DNA from: Streptomyces sp. AC1-42W
Lineage (GTDB): Bacteria > Actinomycetota > Actinomycetes > Streptomycetales > Streptomycetaceae
NCBI RefSeq assembly: GCF_003248355.1
Contig: NZ_QKWY01000001.1
Coordinates: 1,942,001-2,006,000 of the forward strand
Direction: 5' to 3'
DNA: 64,000 bases
Shown: one piece after another, positions 16,328 through 25,894 of the stretch
Numbering within the stretch: the first letter of the stretch is position 1
Layout: each line of letters begins with the position of its first letter
Program-made: the position numbers and the translations under genes
The notes under the pieces: generated by a model
What the model saw: only the letters and a program-made list of their open reading frames with translations
What the model was told of the DNA's origin: nothing
Database searches by the model: none

Positions 16328-16388
16328 GGTGCCTCAGGTCCTTGTCTTCGGCGTCATGGAGAGTGAGGGGAAGGTCCGGCCGCGCCTC

Positions 16389-16736
16389 TCAGCCCCCACC
16401 CGCCGGAGCCGGTGGAGTGAGCAGCCCGGCCGGCAGGCCTGGCATCGTGTGCAGCCCCTCCAGCACCGCCTCGACCTCGAACACCGTGTGCTGCGCCGGA
16501 GACCGTCCGATGAGCTCGGCGGCGCGCGGCGGCAGCGGGCGCGCCGCGGCCTCGGCGGACTCCCACAGCAGGACCGCGCCCCACCGCTCGGTCCGCGGAT
16601 CGGCGATCCAGAACTTCAGCCGCAGCCCCTCGACCCCGCGGAAGTGGTCGATGGCCTCGTCGGCCAGATACCTCCGCATCGAGGCGATGGAGTGTCCGGT
16701 GCCGGCCAGATCCCACCACGCGATCGTCGCCCTCAT
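16389..16736 (-). CDS. YdhR-like dimeric alpha/beta-barrel protein
   Basis: Protein of 115 residues. The pattern WWDLAGTGHS, a helix with Arg and Asp residues, then GVEGLRLKFWIADPRTERWGAVLLWES matches the YdhR branch of ferredoxin-like (ABM-type) proteins, small homodimers with a hydrophobic pocket. Some relatives oxidise aromatics without cofactors, but most are uncharacterised. Its ATG overlaps the stop of the PhzE-like gene (ATGA), so it is translated together with the chorismate enzyme. It may act on the hydroxyanthranilate product or stabilise an intermediate. Confidence 0.68.
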   Translation of the reverse strand: MRATIAWWDLAGTGHSIASMRRYLADEAIDHFRGVEGLRLKFWIADPRTERWGAVLLWESAEAAARPLPPRAAELIGRSPAQHTVFEVEAVLEGLHTMPGLPAGLLTPPAPAGGG

Positions 16737-18606
16737 ACGGTCTGCTCCTCGAGAAGTCCGACCAGGGCCTCGCTGACGATGCGCGTTCCGTCCCCGGTGA
16801 GCACCGACTCGGCATGGAACTGCATGGAACGGAACCCGGGTCCGCGCAGCGCGTGCACCTCCCCGCTCTCCGCCTCACGGCACGCCTCCACCGTCCCGAT
16901 CCCCGGCACCTCGAAGCGGTCCAGGACGCTGTGCGCGGCGAAGGTGTTGTAGAAGCCGACCCGCTCGCGTCGGTCGAACAGGTCGATCTCCCGTTGCACG
17001 CCCTGATTGGGATGCGCCCGGCGCCGTAGGTCGAGCCCCATCCGCAGACTCAGCATCTGATGGCTCAGGCAGACGGCGAGGAACGGGCGCCGCTCCAGCA
17101 GCAGCATGTCCACCGCCTCGCGCAGATGCGCGATCTTCGGGTGCGCCGCGTCCCGCGGATCGCCCGGACCGGGCCCCATGACGACCAGGTCGTACGGGGC
17201 GAAGGAGTACGGCTCGTCGAACCGTACGACCGTCACCTCCATGCTCATGGCCCGCAACTGGTGCGCGATCATCGCGGTGAACGTGTCCTCGGCGTCGACC
17301 ACCAGGACCTTGCGCCCCGCCAGTCGCGGCACCGGCCGTGCGCGTCCCCGCTCCTCCTCCAGCCAGAACGATGCGATCGTCTCGTTGCGTCGGCCGAGCG
17401 CGTCCCGTACCCGGGGATGGTCGCCGAAGCGTCGCGGCACCGGAGGGCCGAGGACGGCCAGCAGTCCTGCGGCCTTCGCCCGGGTCTCCGCCACCTCCGA
17501 GAGCGGGTCCGAGTGCCGCACGAGGGTGGCGCCGACGCCGATCCGCATCCGGCCGCGGCCGTCGATGTCCGCGGTGCGGATGAGGATCGTGGAGTCCAGA
17601 CTGCGCATCCCGTGGCCGTCCTGGCCGATCAGGGCGAGGACGCCGCTGTAGTAGCCGCGGCCGTGCGGTTCGTACCGTTTGATGACCCGGCTCGCGCTCT
17701 CCAGCGGGGAGCCGGTCACCGTCGGTGCGAGCAGCGTCTCGCGCAGCACCGCACGGGGGTCGAGGGTGGTGTTCCCCTCGATGAAGTACTCGGTGTGCGC
17801 GAGCCGGGCCATCTCCTTCAGATAGGGCCCGACGACCTGGCCGCCGGAGTCACAGATCCGGGCCATCATCTTGAGTTCCTCGTCGACGACCATGTACAGC
17901 TCGTCGGCTTCCTTGCGGTCTGCCAGGAAATCCATGACGCCGTCGAGTTCCGGCCCCGCCGAGGGAAAGCGATAGGTGCCGCTGATGGGGTTCATCACAG
18001 CGCGGCCGCCGGCGACGCTGATGTGCCGTTCCGGGGACGCGCCGACCAGAGTGCGCTCGCCGGTGTGGACGATGAAACTCCAGTACGTGCCGGACTCCTG
18101 CTCCAGCAGACGGCTGAAGAAGCGCAGCGCCGACGCCACCGAGTAGTCGCTGATGTCGGCGACGAAGGAACGCCGCAGGACGAAGTTGGCGCCGGCGCCG
18201 GTGCCGATCTCGTCGCGGATGATCCGGCGCGCAGTCTCGGCGTAAGAGGCGTCGTCGAGGTCGAAGCCGCCGCCGTCCGAGAGCGACACGGGATGGTCGG
18301 GTATACGCCGCAGCACCTCGTCGAGGGGCACCGAGGCCTGTTCCCCGACGGTCATGGCGAGCAGCGGCGTACCGTCGTCCGGTGCCTCGAAGCCGCGTTC
18401 GGTGATCTGCCGGTACGGGATGAGGACGAGCACGTCGTGCCGCGCGATCCGGCCGGGTTCGGGGAGCGGCAGCTCGGCGAGGGTCTCGAACCGCGCGAAC
18501 TCACCGAGAAGCACGTCCACCCGATCGCCCCCGGCCGACTCCGGACGCTGGATCAGCGCGAAAGGCCCGGGGGATTCGGCCAGCACCCGCGTCAACAGGT
18601 CGTCGT

Positions 18607-18610
<4 letters not shown>
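16733..18610 (-). CDS. 2-amino-2-deoxyisochorismate synthase, PhzE-like
   Basis: Fused enzyme of 625 residues, the length of PhzE. Residues 1 to about 410 form the chorismate-binding domain with [13 protein letters not shown], the ADIC/anthranilate-type signature (no Lys as in PabB), and [20 protein letters not shown]. After a linker, the C-terminal glutamine amidotransferase has the nucleophile region [11 protein letters not shown] and the late QFHAES His-Glu pair. It uses chorismate and glutamine to give 2-amino-2-deoxyisochorismate. It overlaps the isochorismatase gene (18607-18610) and the YdhR-like gene by ATGA junctions. With PhzD-, EntA- and DAHP synthase-like neighbours it should lead to 3-hydroxyanthranilate. 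Confidence 0.92.
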
Positions 18611-19299
<689 letters not shown>

Positions 19300-19345
19300 G
19301 TAGGCCTCTTTCTGGTTCACGGTCGGCTGTCGGACTGCACCGGAC

Positions 19346-20113
19346 TCAGACGCCCAGGGCGGCACCGCCGTCCACGGTGAGGTCGTGCATGGTGATGTGC
19401 GCGGCCCTGTCCGAGAGCAGGAAGACCACGGCCTCCGCCACGTCCTCGGGGCGTGCCAGCCTGCCCAGCGGGATGCCCACCCGGAACGCGTCCGGTACCC
19501 CCTGGATCGAGGCTTCGGCACTGCCCTCGTCCTGCCACATCGACGTGAGCATCGGGGTGTCGGTGGAGCCCGGCGCGACCACATTGGCGCGGATGCCGTA
19601 CTTGGCGACCTCCAGGCCCAGGCACTTGGTGAACATCGTCGCGGCGGCCTTCGACGCGGCGTAGGCCGACATCTCGGTGCGTGCGGTGCCCGCGGCGTTG
19701 GACGCGATCGTGACGACCGCGCCGCGGCGGCGCGCCACCATCCGGTTGACGACAGCCCGGGACACGAGGAACACGCCCGTGGTGTTGACCGCGAACGTCG
19801 AGTTCCACTCCTCGTCCGTGAGGGTGTGCGCCGTACCGAGCCGCAGCACCCCGGCCGCGTTGACGAGGTAGTCCAGCGGGCCCACGGCCCTTTCCACCTC
19901 GTCGACGAACGCCTCGACTCCGGCGCTCGACGTCACATCGCCCGGGAACGCCTCGACCCTGCCGACGGCGGACAGCCTCCCGACTGTCGCGTGCAGCCGG
20001 TCGGCGTCGCGGTCGACCGCGACGACGCGCACGCCTTGTGCCGCCAGCGCGCGCACGACGGCTTCGCCTATGCCGCCGGCCGCACCGGTGACCAGGGCAA
20101 TCCTTTCCTTCAT
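19346..20113 (-). CDS. EntA-like SDR, dihydro-hydroxyanthranilate dehydrogenase
   Basis: Classical short-chain dehydrogenase of 255 residues with TGAAGGIG cofactor motif, NAAG, catalytic Ser in IASNAAG, and YAASK. The acidic residue after beta-2 (VAVDRDAD) indicates NAD. The sequence follows 2,3-dihydro-2,3-dihydroxybenzoate dehydrogenases (EntA/DhbA), including [13 protein letters not shown] and [10 protein letters not shown]. Placed between a DAHP synthase and a PhzD-like gene, it should aromatise 2,3-dihydro-3-hydroxyanthranilate to 3-hydroxyanthranilate, as DhbX and PauY18-type enzymes are thought to do. No PhzF is near, so phenazine formation is unlikely. Confidence 0.88.
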   Translation of the reverse strand: MKERIALVTGAAGGIGEAVVRALAAQGVRVVAVDRDADRLHATVGRLSAVGRVEAFPGDVTSSAGVEAFVDEVERAVGPLDYLVNAAGVLRLGTAHTLTDEEWNSTFAVNTTGVFLVSRAVVNRMVARRRGAVVTIASNAAGTARTEMSAYAASKAAATMFTKCLGLEVAKYGIRANVVAPGSTDTPMLTSMWQDEGSAEASIQGVPDAFRVGIPLGRLARPEDVAEAVVFLLSDRAAHITMHDLTVDGGAALGV

Positions 20114-20131
20114 GTTTGAGTACTCCTTCGG

Positions 20132-21301
20132 TCAGCCGCGCCAGGCGGAAACGACTTCGCGTGCCTGCTCGGGATTGAGCCGCGGGTCGCAGAAAGATGT
20201 GTATTTCTCGCCGAGTTCGACCAGGTGAATCTCATTGCTCACGCACTCGTGGACCTGATCGGGAGTCGTTTCCAGATGGAGTCCGGCGGCTGTTCCGCCG
20301 TTCCCGGCCACGGATTGCTGGAATTCCTCCACCTCGCCGATAATGGTCGATACATAACGCGTCTTGACGCCACCGGGCGCGCTCACGGTGTTGCCGTGCA
20401 TCGGATCGCACAGCCATAGCGCCGGGTGGCCGGCCGCGTGCACCGCACGCACCAGTCCCGGCAGCCGCTCTGCCGCGGTGCCCCGGCCCATCCGGGAGAT
20501 GAGCGTGAGCCGGCCCGGCTCCCGCCGCGGGTCGAGTCGCTCGCACAGCGCGGTCAGCTCGGCGGGGTCGATCCCCGGACCCACCTTCACGGCGACCGGG
20601 TTGACGGCGGACGCGAGCAGAGCGACATGGGCGCCGTCGAGCTGCCGGGTGCGCTCGCCGATCCAGGGCCAGTGCGTCGAGGTGAGCAGTACGGAGCCGT
20701 CGTCCTGGGTACGGAGCAGCTCGCCCTCGTAGTCGAGGAGCAGGGCCTCATGGCTGGTCCACACCGGCGCCTCCGCCTCGTCCGGCCCGTGCTCGCCGTG
20801 CCAGCCGAGCAGCCGCATGGTCGCACCGGCCGCCTCGTACCCGGCGACGAGTCGGCGGGGGTCGGGGCGCCGGAGCGCCGGGTCGGGTTCCGGGTGGTTG
20901 ACCATGTGCCCCCGGTACACCGGCAGCTGGACGCCGTCCACGGTCTCGAACGGACTGGAGCGCGGCTTGCCGAACTGCCCGGCCAGCCGGCCCACGCGCA
21001 GCACCGGCTTGAGTGTGCGTTCCTTCAGCACGCCGGCGAGCACGTCGAGCAGCGCCGTCTTCCGTGCCACATGCCCGGGCGAGCACTCCGCCGGGTCCTC
21101 GGCGCAGTCGCCGGCCTGGATCACGTGCAGTTCGCCACGTGCGGCCCGGGCCAGCTGCCACCTGAGCCGGGATACGTCCTGGGCCCGTACGAGACCCGGC
21201 GCGCGGACGAGCCGCGCGCGGGCGTTGTTCAGCTCGTTCTCGTCGGGCCAGTCGGGTTGCTGACCGGCCGGCAACATTCGCCAGACTGCGGCTCCGAACA
21301 C
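20132..21301 (-). CDS. 3-deoxy-7-phosphoheptulonate (DAHP) synthase, class II
   Basis: First enzyme of the shikimate pathway, joining phosphoenolpyruvate and erythrose 4-phosphate. The protein has 389 residues, shorter than the 450-residue housekeeping class II enzymes and close to PhzC. Visible motifs are IQAGDCAED (metal Cys), RVGRLAGQFGKPRS, SAVNPVAVKVGPG and WLCDPMHGNT. GTG at 21301 is preferred because GGGGAGG lies six bases before it; an ATG 15 bases upstream has no ribosome site. It is the first gene of the minus-strand train and probably raises chorismate flux free of feedback control. Confidence 0.9.
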   Translation of the reverse strand: MFGAAVWRMLPAGQQPDWPDENELNNARARLVRAPGLVRAQDVSRLRWQLARAARGELHVIQAGDCAEDPAECSPGHVARKTALLDVLAGVLKERTLKPVLRVGRLAGQFGKPRSSPFETVDGVQLPVYRGHMVNHPEPDPALRRPDPRRLVAGYEAAGATMRLLGWHGEHGPDEAEAPVWTSHEALLLDYEGELLRTQDDGSVLLTSTHWPWIGERTRQLDGAHVALLASAVNPVAVKVGPGIDPAELTALCERLDPRREPGRLTLISRMGRGTAAERLPGLVRAVHAAGHPALWLCDPMHGNTVSAPGGVKTRYVSTIIGEVEEFQQSVAGNGGTAAGLHLETTPDQVHECVSNEIHLVELGEKYTSFCDPRLNPEQAREVVSAWRG

Positions 21302-21657
21302 CTGGTGCCTCCCCATAGAACTGAATTCGCTGTCACTTCGGGTGCAGAGGGAAGTGTGGAAAAATAGAAAGGAAGGAACCATTTGAATCCGACTAGTCCG
21401 TCAGGTGTTCCCGACTCGATCAAGTCGGCGGAAGAACAACAGGATTGAGGTGACACAGCGCAGACGGAGGCTGCCGCACGACGGCGCCGCGCCTTATGGT
21501 GTCGCGGAATCCGGAGCGGGGTAGCCGCCGGAACCGGGACATGTCATTCCGTCCGGGACCGTCCATGACGGGCACAGGGGTATGTCTCCCGGCCCGGACT
21601 TGACATTCCACTCGCTGGTTTCCCCGAGGAAAGGGCGGGCGTCCTAGGGTCGGGAGC
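21302..21657. other. Divergent intergenic region, DAHP synthase / transaldolase-like
   Basis: 356 bp without a supported gene. It must contain the promoter of the long minus-strand train and that of the plus-strand transaldolase-like gene. A TTGACA hexamer occurs at about 21600, but no convincing -10 at the right distance was seen. The sequence is slightly richer in A and T near 21340-21380. Confidence 0.5.
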
Positions 21658-22608
21658 ATGGTGAGTCGAGCAGCCGCTGCGCTGTTGAAACAACTGACGG
21701 CCGAAGGTGTCTCGCCGTGGATCGTCTTCTCCCGCCCCGAACAGATCGAGGACGAACCGCTCGACGATCTGCTGGACGGGCACTTCCACGGCGCGGTGCT
21801 GCCGGCGGGCAGCACCGAGGCCCAGGTCCGGCGCGTCTGCGATGCGCTGCTGCCGCTGTTCACCGACAGTGAGGGCATGGCGGGCCAGGTGTCGGTGCCG
21901 ATGGCCCGCCGTCTTGCCGAGGACGCCGAATCCCAGTATGCGGGGGCGCGCATGCTGCATTCCGCCGTGCACCGGTCCAACCTGATGGTGCGCATCCCGA
22001 TGACGGCCGAGGGCCTGAAGGCCTTCGCCGACTGTCTCGCCGACGGCATCGGGGTGGACGCGGCCGCGGTTTTCTCCACCGAGCGGTACGACGAGGTCCT
22101 CGACGCCTACTACGACGGGATGGAGCGAGCACTCGTGGCGGGCCGGCACCTCGCCCACATCCCGGTGGAGACGACGTGTCCCGTGGGGATGCTCGACAGG
22201 GCGGTGGAGACCCGCCTCGACCAGCTCGGAATCGTCGCCGACCACGAAGCCCGCGGCACGGCCGGGCTCGCGATGGCGCGCCGCATGTTCCGGCTGAGGG
22301 AGGGTCGGCTGGCGCAGGAGTGGTGGCGGGTGCTCAGAGCGGCAGGCGCCGTCCCCCCCAGGCTGCTGTGGACGGGTGGTGACCGGCGCAGCGTGAGTGA
22401 TCTGGTCGGCTGGCACACCGCGCACGCGCTCTCCCTGGAGACTCTGGAGGAGGCCGCCGACGGTCCCGGCCTGCGTGGCGACACCTTGATGAACTCGGAC
22501 ACAGAGGGCCGGCGGACCCTCCAGTCCCTGGTCCGGCTCGGGGTGCCGGTGAACGAGGTCACCGATGCGCTGGAGGCGGCGGGGCACAGCCATCTCCAGC
22601 GCGACTAG
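21658..22608 (+). CDS. Transaldolase-like protein lacking the Schiff-base lysine
   Basis: Protein of 316 residues that follows the fold of actinobacterial transaldolases: MAGQVSVPMARRLAEDAE matches the VSIEVDPRLA-type strand, NLMVRIPMTAEGL the catalytic strand, AAAVFSTERYDEVLDAY the FSLERY-type strand, and the C-terminal TLQSLVRLGVPVNEVTDALEAAG the closing helices. In active enzymes the catalytic strand reads NLMIKIP; here Lys is Arg112 (codon CGC), so normal Schiff-base chemistry looks impossible. It is shorter than the 370-residue housekeeping enzyme. Transaldolase makes erythrose 4-phosphate, the DAHP synthase substrate, and the two genes are divergent neighbours, but the loss suggests a changed or regulatory role. 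Confidence 0.78.
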   Translation: MVSRAAAALLKQLTAEGVSPWIVFSRPEQIEDEPLDDLLDGHFHGAVLPAGSTEAQVRRVCDALLPLFTDSEGMAGQVSVPMARRLAEDAESQYAGARMLHSAVHRSNLMVRIPMTAEGLKAFADCLADGIGVDAAAVFSTERYDEVLDAYYDGMERALVAGRHLAHIPVETTCPVGMLDRAVETRLDQLGIVADHEARGTAGLAMARRMFRLREGRLAQEWWRVLRAAGAVPPRLLWTGGDRRSVSDLVGWHTAHALSLETLEEAADGPGLRGDTLMNSDTEGRRTLQSLVRLGVPVNEVTDALEAAGHSHLQRD

Positions 22609-22628
22609 GGACAACGCCCTACGGGGAC

Positions 22629-24767
22629 TTACGCCTGGACCCGTCGCTGGGTGCGCTGTGGGAACTCTGTGCGGGCCAGGGCGAGCAGGGGCGCGGCCTT
22701 GACCGCGGTCTCCTCGAACTCCGCCGCCGGATCGGACAGCGCCACCACAGCGCCGCCGACCCCGTAGGTGATCCGGTCAGGGGTCACCACGGCCGTACGG
22801 ATCACAATGCTCAGATCCGCGGCGCCGGAAAGCGAGAAGTAGCCGACCGCGCCCGAGTAGACCCCACGGGGCCCTCCCTCCAGCCTGTCGATGGCACGCA
22901 TCGTGCGGATCTTGGGGGCTCCCGTCATCGAGCCGCCGGGGAACGCCGCCCGCACACAATCGAGGGCGGTCAGCTCCGGACGCAGCCGGGCGCGCACCGT
23001 GCTCACCAGCTGGTGGACAGTGGCGTAACTCTCGACCCGGAAGATGTCGTTCGCCTCGACCGAGCCCGGTACCGCGCAGCGGCCCAAGTCGTTGCGCACC
23101 AGGTCGACGATCATGAGGTTCTCGGCGCGGTCCTTCTGGTCCGAGACAAGGTCCGCGACGAGCGCCGCGTCCGCTTCGGGGGTGTCTCCGCGAGGCCGGG
23201 TGCCCTTGATCGGGGAGGACTCGGCCAGGCCGGTCGGGTCCACCCGCAGGAACCGCTCGGGCGAGGTGCTGAGGACGTTCACGCCGCCGAACTGCAACAG
23301 CGCGGCGAACGGTGCCGGGCTGACCCTGCGCAGGACGCGGTACGTTTCCCACGGATCGTAACTCCCGGATATCACAGCCTGGTTGGTGAGACAGACCTCG
23401 TAGGTCTCGCCGTGGGCGATCTGGTCGAGGCAGTCGTCGATGAGCCCCAGGTAGTCATCCCGGTCGTGTCGCAGAGTGACGGCCGCCTGCCGTTCGGGCG
23501 GCCGCGGCCCGGGCAGGACGCGGCCCGCGGCCCGTTCGAGCCGCCGCCCGGTCGCGTCGAGCCAGGTCAGCGCCGCCGTCTCGTCCGCGCCCTCCACCAG
23601 GGCCAGCAGGTGTACGACGCGTTCGACGTGATCGAAGACCAGCGCACGGTCGGCGAACACCATGACCGCGTCGGGCTCGTCCGATCGGTGCACGAAGTCG
23701 CCACCGCACTCGGCCTTCAGCTCGTAGCCGAGAAAGCCGACCCAGCCGAGCGCGAAGTCGCAGGGGGTGTCGGGCAGTCGTGTGCTGATTCCGCGCAGGT
23801 CACGGTCCAGCCACTCCAGGAACGGACCCGCGACGATCTCCGCCGTACCGTGCGCCGGAGTCACCGTGACCGTGCCGCTCCACACATCGGCCACAGCCAC
23901 GCGGGCCAGCGGACCGGTGGCGTCCCCCATCATCGAGAAGCGGCCCCGCCCATGGCCGTACTGGCTGCTGTCCAGCCAGTACGCGTGGTCGTTGCCTCGG
24001 AAGAGCAGGTCGTAGGCGGTCTCGGCCTCGCAACGGGCGGGCGTGGTGCGGCTGAGCACCCGCAGTGAGCGGATCCGCTCCGTGGACGCCGGTGCGCGTT
24101 CGGCGGTGTCCTGTCCGGTACGGGCCACGGCTGCCGCCGTACGGCCGGAAGCAGGGCCCGCTGTCCGTACCGTGCCGGCGGTTGCGCGCCGGTGCTCCCG
24201 TGTGAGCCGTGCGAAGTTCCGCAGCAGACCGGCGCCGTACGTACTGCAGACCGACTCGGGGTGGAACTGCAGCCCCCACTGTGGCCGCGTGCGGTGCCGC
24301 AGTCCCATGAGCACCCCGTCGGGGGTCCATGCGGTGGGTTCGAGCTCCTCGGGAAGATCCGTGACCGCAAGCGAGTGGTAGCGCACCACCTCGAACGGCG
24401 AGGGCAGCGAGTCGAACAGCCCCGTGCCGTCGTGCAACACCGGCGACGGCAGCCCGTGCCGGGGCTTCGGCGCGCGGCTCACGGTGGCGCCGCCCGACAG
24501 ACCGATCCCCTGGTGGCCGAGGCAGATGCCCAGCAGCGGAAGGTCGGATTCGTCGATGATCCGGGTACAGATGCCGAAGTCGGCGGCCCGACCCGGGTGC
24601 CCGGGACCGGGTGAGATCACGACGTTGTCGAATGCCGTGAGCCGGCCGGCCGTCCAGTGTGGGGCGTCGTTGCGGACGACTTCGGGTTCGCGGCCGTTGA
24701 CCTCTGCCAGGAGGTGGAAGAGGTTGTACGTGAAGGAGTCGTAGTTGTCGACCAGGAGCGTGCGCAC
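22629..24767 (-). CDS. pabAB: Aminodeoxychorismate synthase, fused PabA-PabB
   Basis: Bifunctional enzyme of 712 residues. Residues 1 to about 190 are the glutamine amidotransferase: LLVDNYDSFTYNL, nucleophile Cys in LGICLGHQGIG, and GLQFHPESV. A variable linker leads to the PabB domain with SSPIKGTRPRG, whose Lys is the mark of 4-amino-4-deoxychorismate synthases, and the GGSMTGAPK and GVYSGAVGYF motifs. It aminates chorismate at C4. The GTG start at 24767 is preceded by GGAAGGAA. No separate lyase (PabC) is seen in the cluster. Together with the PhzE-like enzyme it gives the cluster two different ring-amination activities. Confidence 0.92.
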   Translation of the reverse strand: MRTLLVDNYDSFTYNLFHLLAEVNGREPEVVRNDAPHWTAGRLTAFDNVVISPGPGHPGRAADFGICTRIIDESDLPLLGICLGHQGIGLSGGATVSRAPKPRHGLPSPVLHDGTGLFDSLPSPFEVVRYHSLAVTDLPEELEPTAWTPDGVLMGLRHRTRPQWGLQFHPESVCSTYGAGLLRNFARLTREHRRATAGTVRTAGPASGRTAAAVARTGQDTAERAPASTERIRSLRVLSRTTPARCEAETAYDLLFRGNDHAYWLDSSQYGHGRGRFSMMGDATGPLARVAVADVWSGTVTVTPAHGTAEIVAGPFLEWLDRDLRGISTRLPDTPCDFALGWVGFLGYELKAECGGDFVHRSDEPDAVMVFADRALVFDHVERVVHLLALVEGADETAALTWLDATGRRLERAAGRVLPGPRPPERQAAVTLRHDRDDYLGLIDDCLDQIAHGETYEVCLTNQAVISGSYDPWETYRVLRRVSPAPFAALLQFGGVNVLSTSPERFLRVDPTGLAESSPIKGTRPRGDTPEADAALVADLVSDQKDRAENLMIVDLVRNDLGRCAVPGSVEANDIFRVESYATVHQLVSTVRARLRPELTALDCVRAAFPGGSMTGAPKIRTMRAIDRLEGGPRGVYSGAVGYFSLSGAADLSIVIRTAVVTPDRITYGVGGAVVALSDPAAEFEETAVKAAPLLALARTEFPQRTQRRVQA

Positions 24768-24805
24768 GCTTGTTCCTTCCCTGTTCCGGTCGGTCGCGGA
24801 TGCGT

Positions 24806-25597
24806 TCAGCGTGTTGTCGGCAGGATCTCGATCAGCATGTGCTCGACGACGTCGTCCCCGTACTGGCTCTCGTGCACGGGCACGCTCTTGAGCACACGCA
24901 ACTCCCGGCCGCAGTCGTCCGCTATCCGGTGGAGTGCGGAGACGTCGCCCCGGTCGCTGAAGTGCAGCAGCGCGGTGCCGCCCGGCGTGATCCGGCGCAG
25001 GGCCTGCTCCACATATCTGCGGTGTGAGCGGTATCCCGTGTCCACAAAGGCGCGCTCGTGCACCGAGCGGTATTCGTAGGAGTCCGGCCCGAGCACGTAG
25101 TTGGAGCTCCAGAAGACCGTGTCGAACCGCTCGCCCTCGTCGATGCCCGAGAAGATGTCGCTGCGCAGCGTCCGTATTCGATCGCCCACCCCGTGCCGCT
25201 CGGCGTTGGCCGCCGCATTCGCAACCGCCTGCGGGCTGATGTCCGATGCGGTGACGCGTTCGCAGCCGGCCAGCGCCGCCAGCACGGCGACGGCACCTGT
25301 ACCGCAGCCGATCTCCAGGAAGGACCCGGAGCGCCGCGCTGACGTCTGCCGAGGGTCGAGACCGAGCAGGTCCAGCGCCACCTGAGTGGACGGTGAGTAG
25401 ACGGGAGCGAAGACCTCGTCGAACAGGTCCCATTCGAGACCGCCCAGGACGAAGGTCCGGGGGCGGTCCCGCCGGGTGAGCGAGAGCCGGCTGCGACGCA
25501 GTGACCGCTCCCAGCTCCGGAGCCGGCAGGCGGTGCGGTGCCCTTGCGCCCCGGACAGTTCGAGCAGTGGCGTCTCGGCATTCTGAAGCTGCGACAC
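24806..25597 (-). CDS. SAM-dependent methyltransferase, class I
   Basis: Protein of 263 residues with SAM motif I FLEIGCGTGAVAV (about residue 105), an acidic residue in VTASDISPQAV, and a motif IV-like FDTVFWSSNYVLG that resembles the NPPY region of HemK/RsmC-type N-methyltransferases. The N-terminal 90 residues are family-specific. GTG at 25597 follows GAGGGAG with good spacing. It lies 38 bases upstream of the pabAB start on the same strand. It could methylate nitrogen or oxygen of the product; N-methylation would fit the motif, but this is an inference. Confidence 0.8.
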   Translation of the reverse strand: MSQLQNAETPLLELSGAQGHRTACRLRSWERSLRRSRLSLTRRDRPRTFVLGGLEWDLFDEVFAPVYSPSTQVALDLLGLDPRQTSARRSGSFLEIGCGTGAVAVLAALAGCERVTASDISPQAVANAAANAERHGVGDRIRTLRSDIFSGIDEGERFDTVFWSSNYVLGPDSYEYRSVHERAFVDTGYRSHRRYVEQALRRITPGGTALLHFSDRGDVSALHRIADDCGRELRVLKSVPVHESQYGDDVVEHMLIEILPTTR

Positions 25598-25779
25598 GAT
25601 GTCTCCCTCGTCAGCGGACGTGCTCTGCGTGGTGGCTGTGGCACCCACCCGACCGCCGATCATGTTTGCCGCTGGACTCGGTGCTTCAGAAGGTGTCCCG
25701 GTAACATCGTCATCATGGAGGGTGGTGGCCCGGTCACACTCCGCACATCGGTCGTGCGGTCCTCGCGTCCTAGGCGGCC

Positions 25780-25809
25780 TTGACCATTTCTCGTACCGCC
25801 GCTTACGTT
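25780..25809 (+). promoter_or_regulatory. Candidate promoter of the PucR/CdaR-like regulator
   Basis: TTGACC (25780-25785) and TACGTT (25804-25809) are 18 bp apart, 86 bp before the regulator GTG, in the 297-bp divergent gap 25598-25894. The rest of the gap shows nothing else convincing. Confidence 0.4.
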
Positions 25810-25894
25810 CACCTGGGGGCGCACCGAGGGGCCATCGGGGCGCTGGGCGCACCGGGCGCGTTGGGGTCCGGTCACTAGGGGGCAGCGAACTACC

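Noticed and set aside
24768-25433. Upstream extension of the pabAB frame into the methyltransferase region (934 residues in total)
   Set aside because: The extension has no homology and lies out of frame over the methyltransferase; the GTG at 24767 has a good ribosome site and begins the conserved LLVDNYDSF motif.
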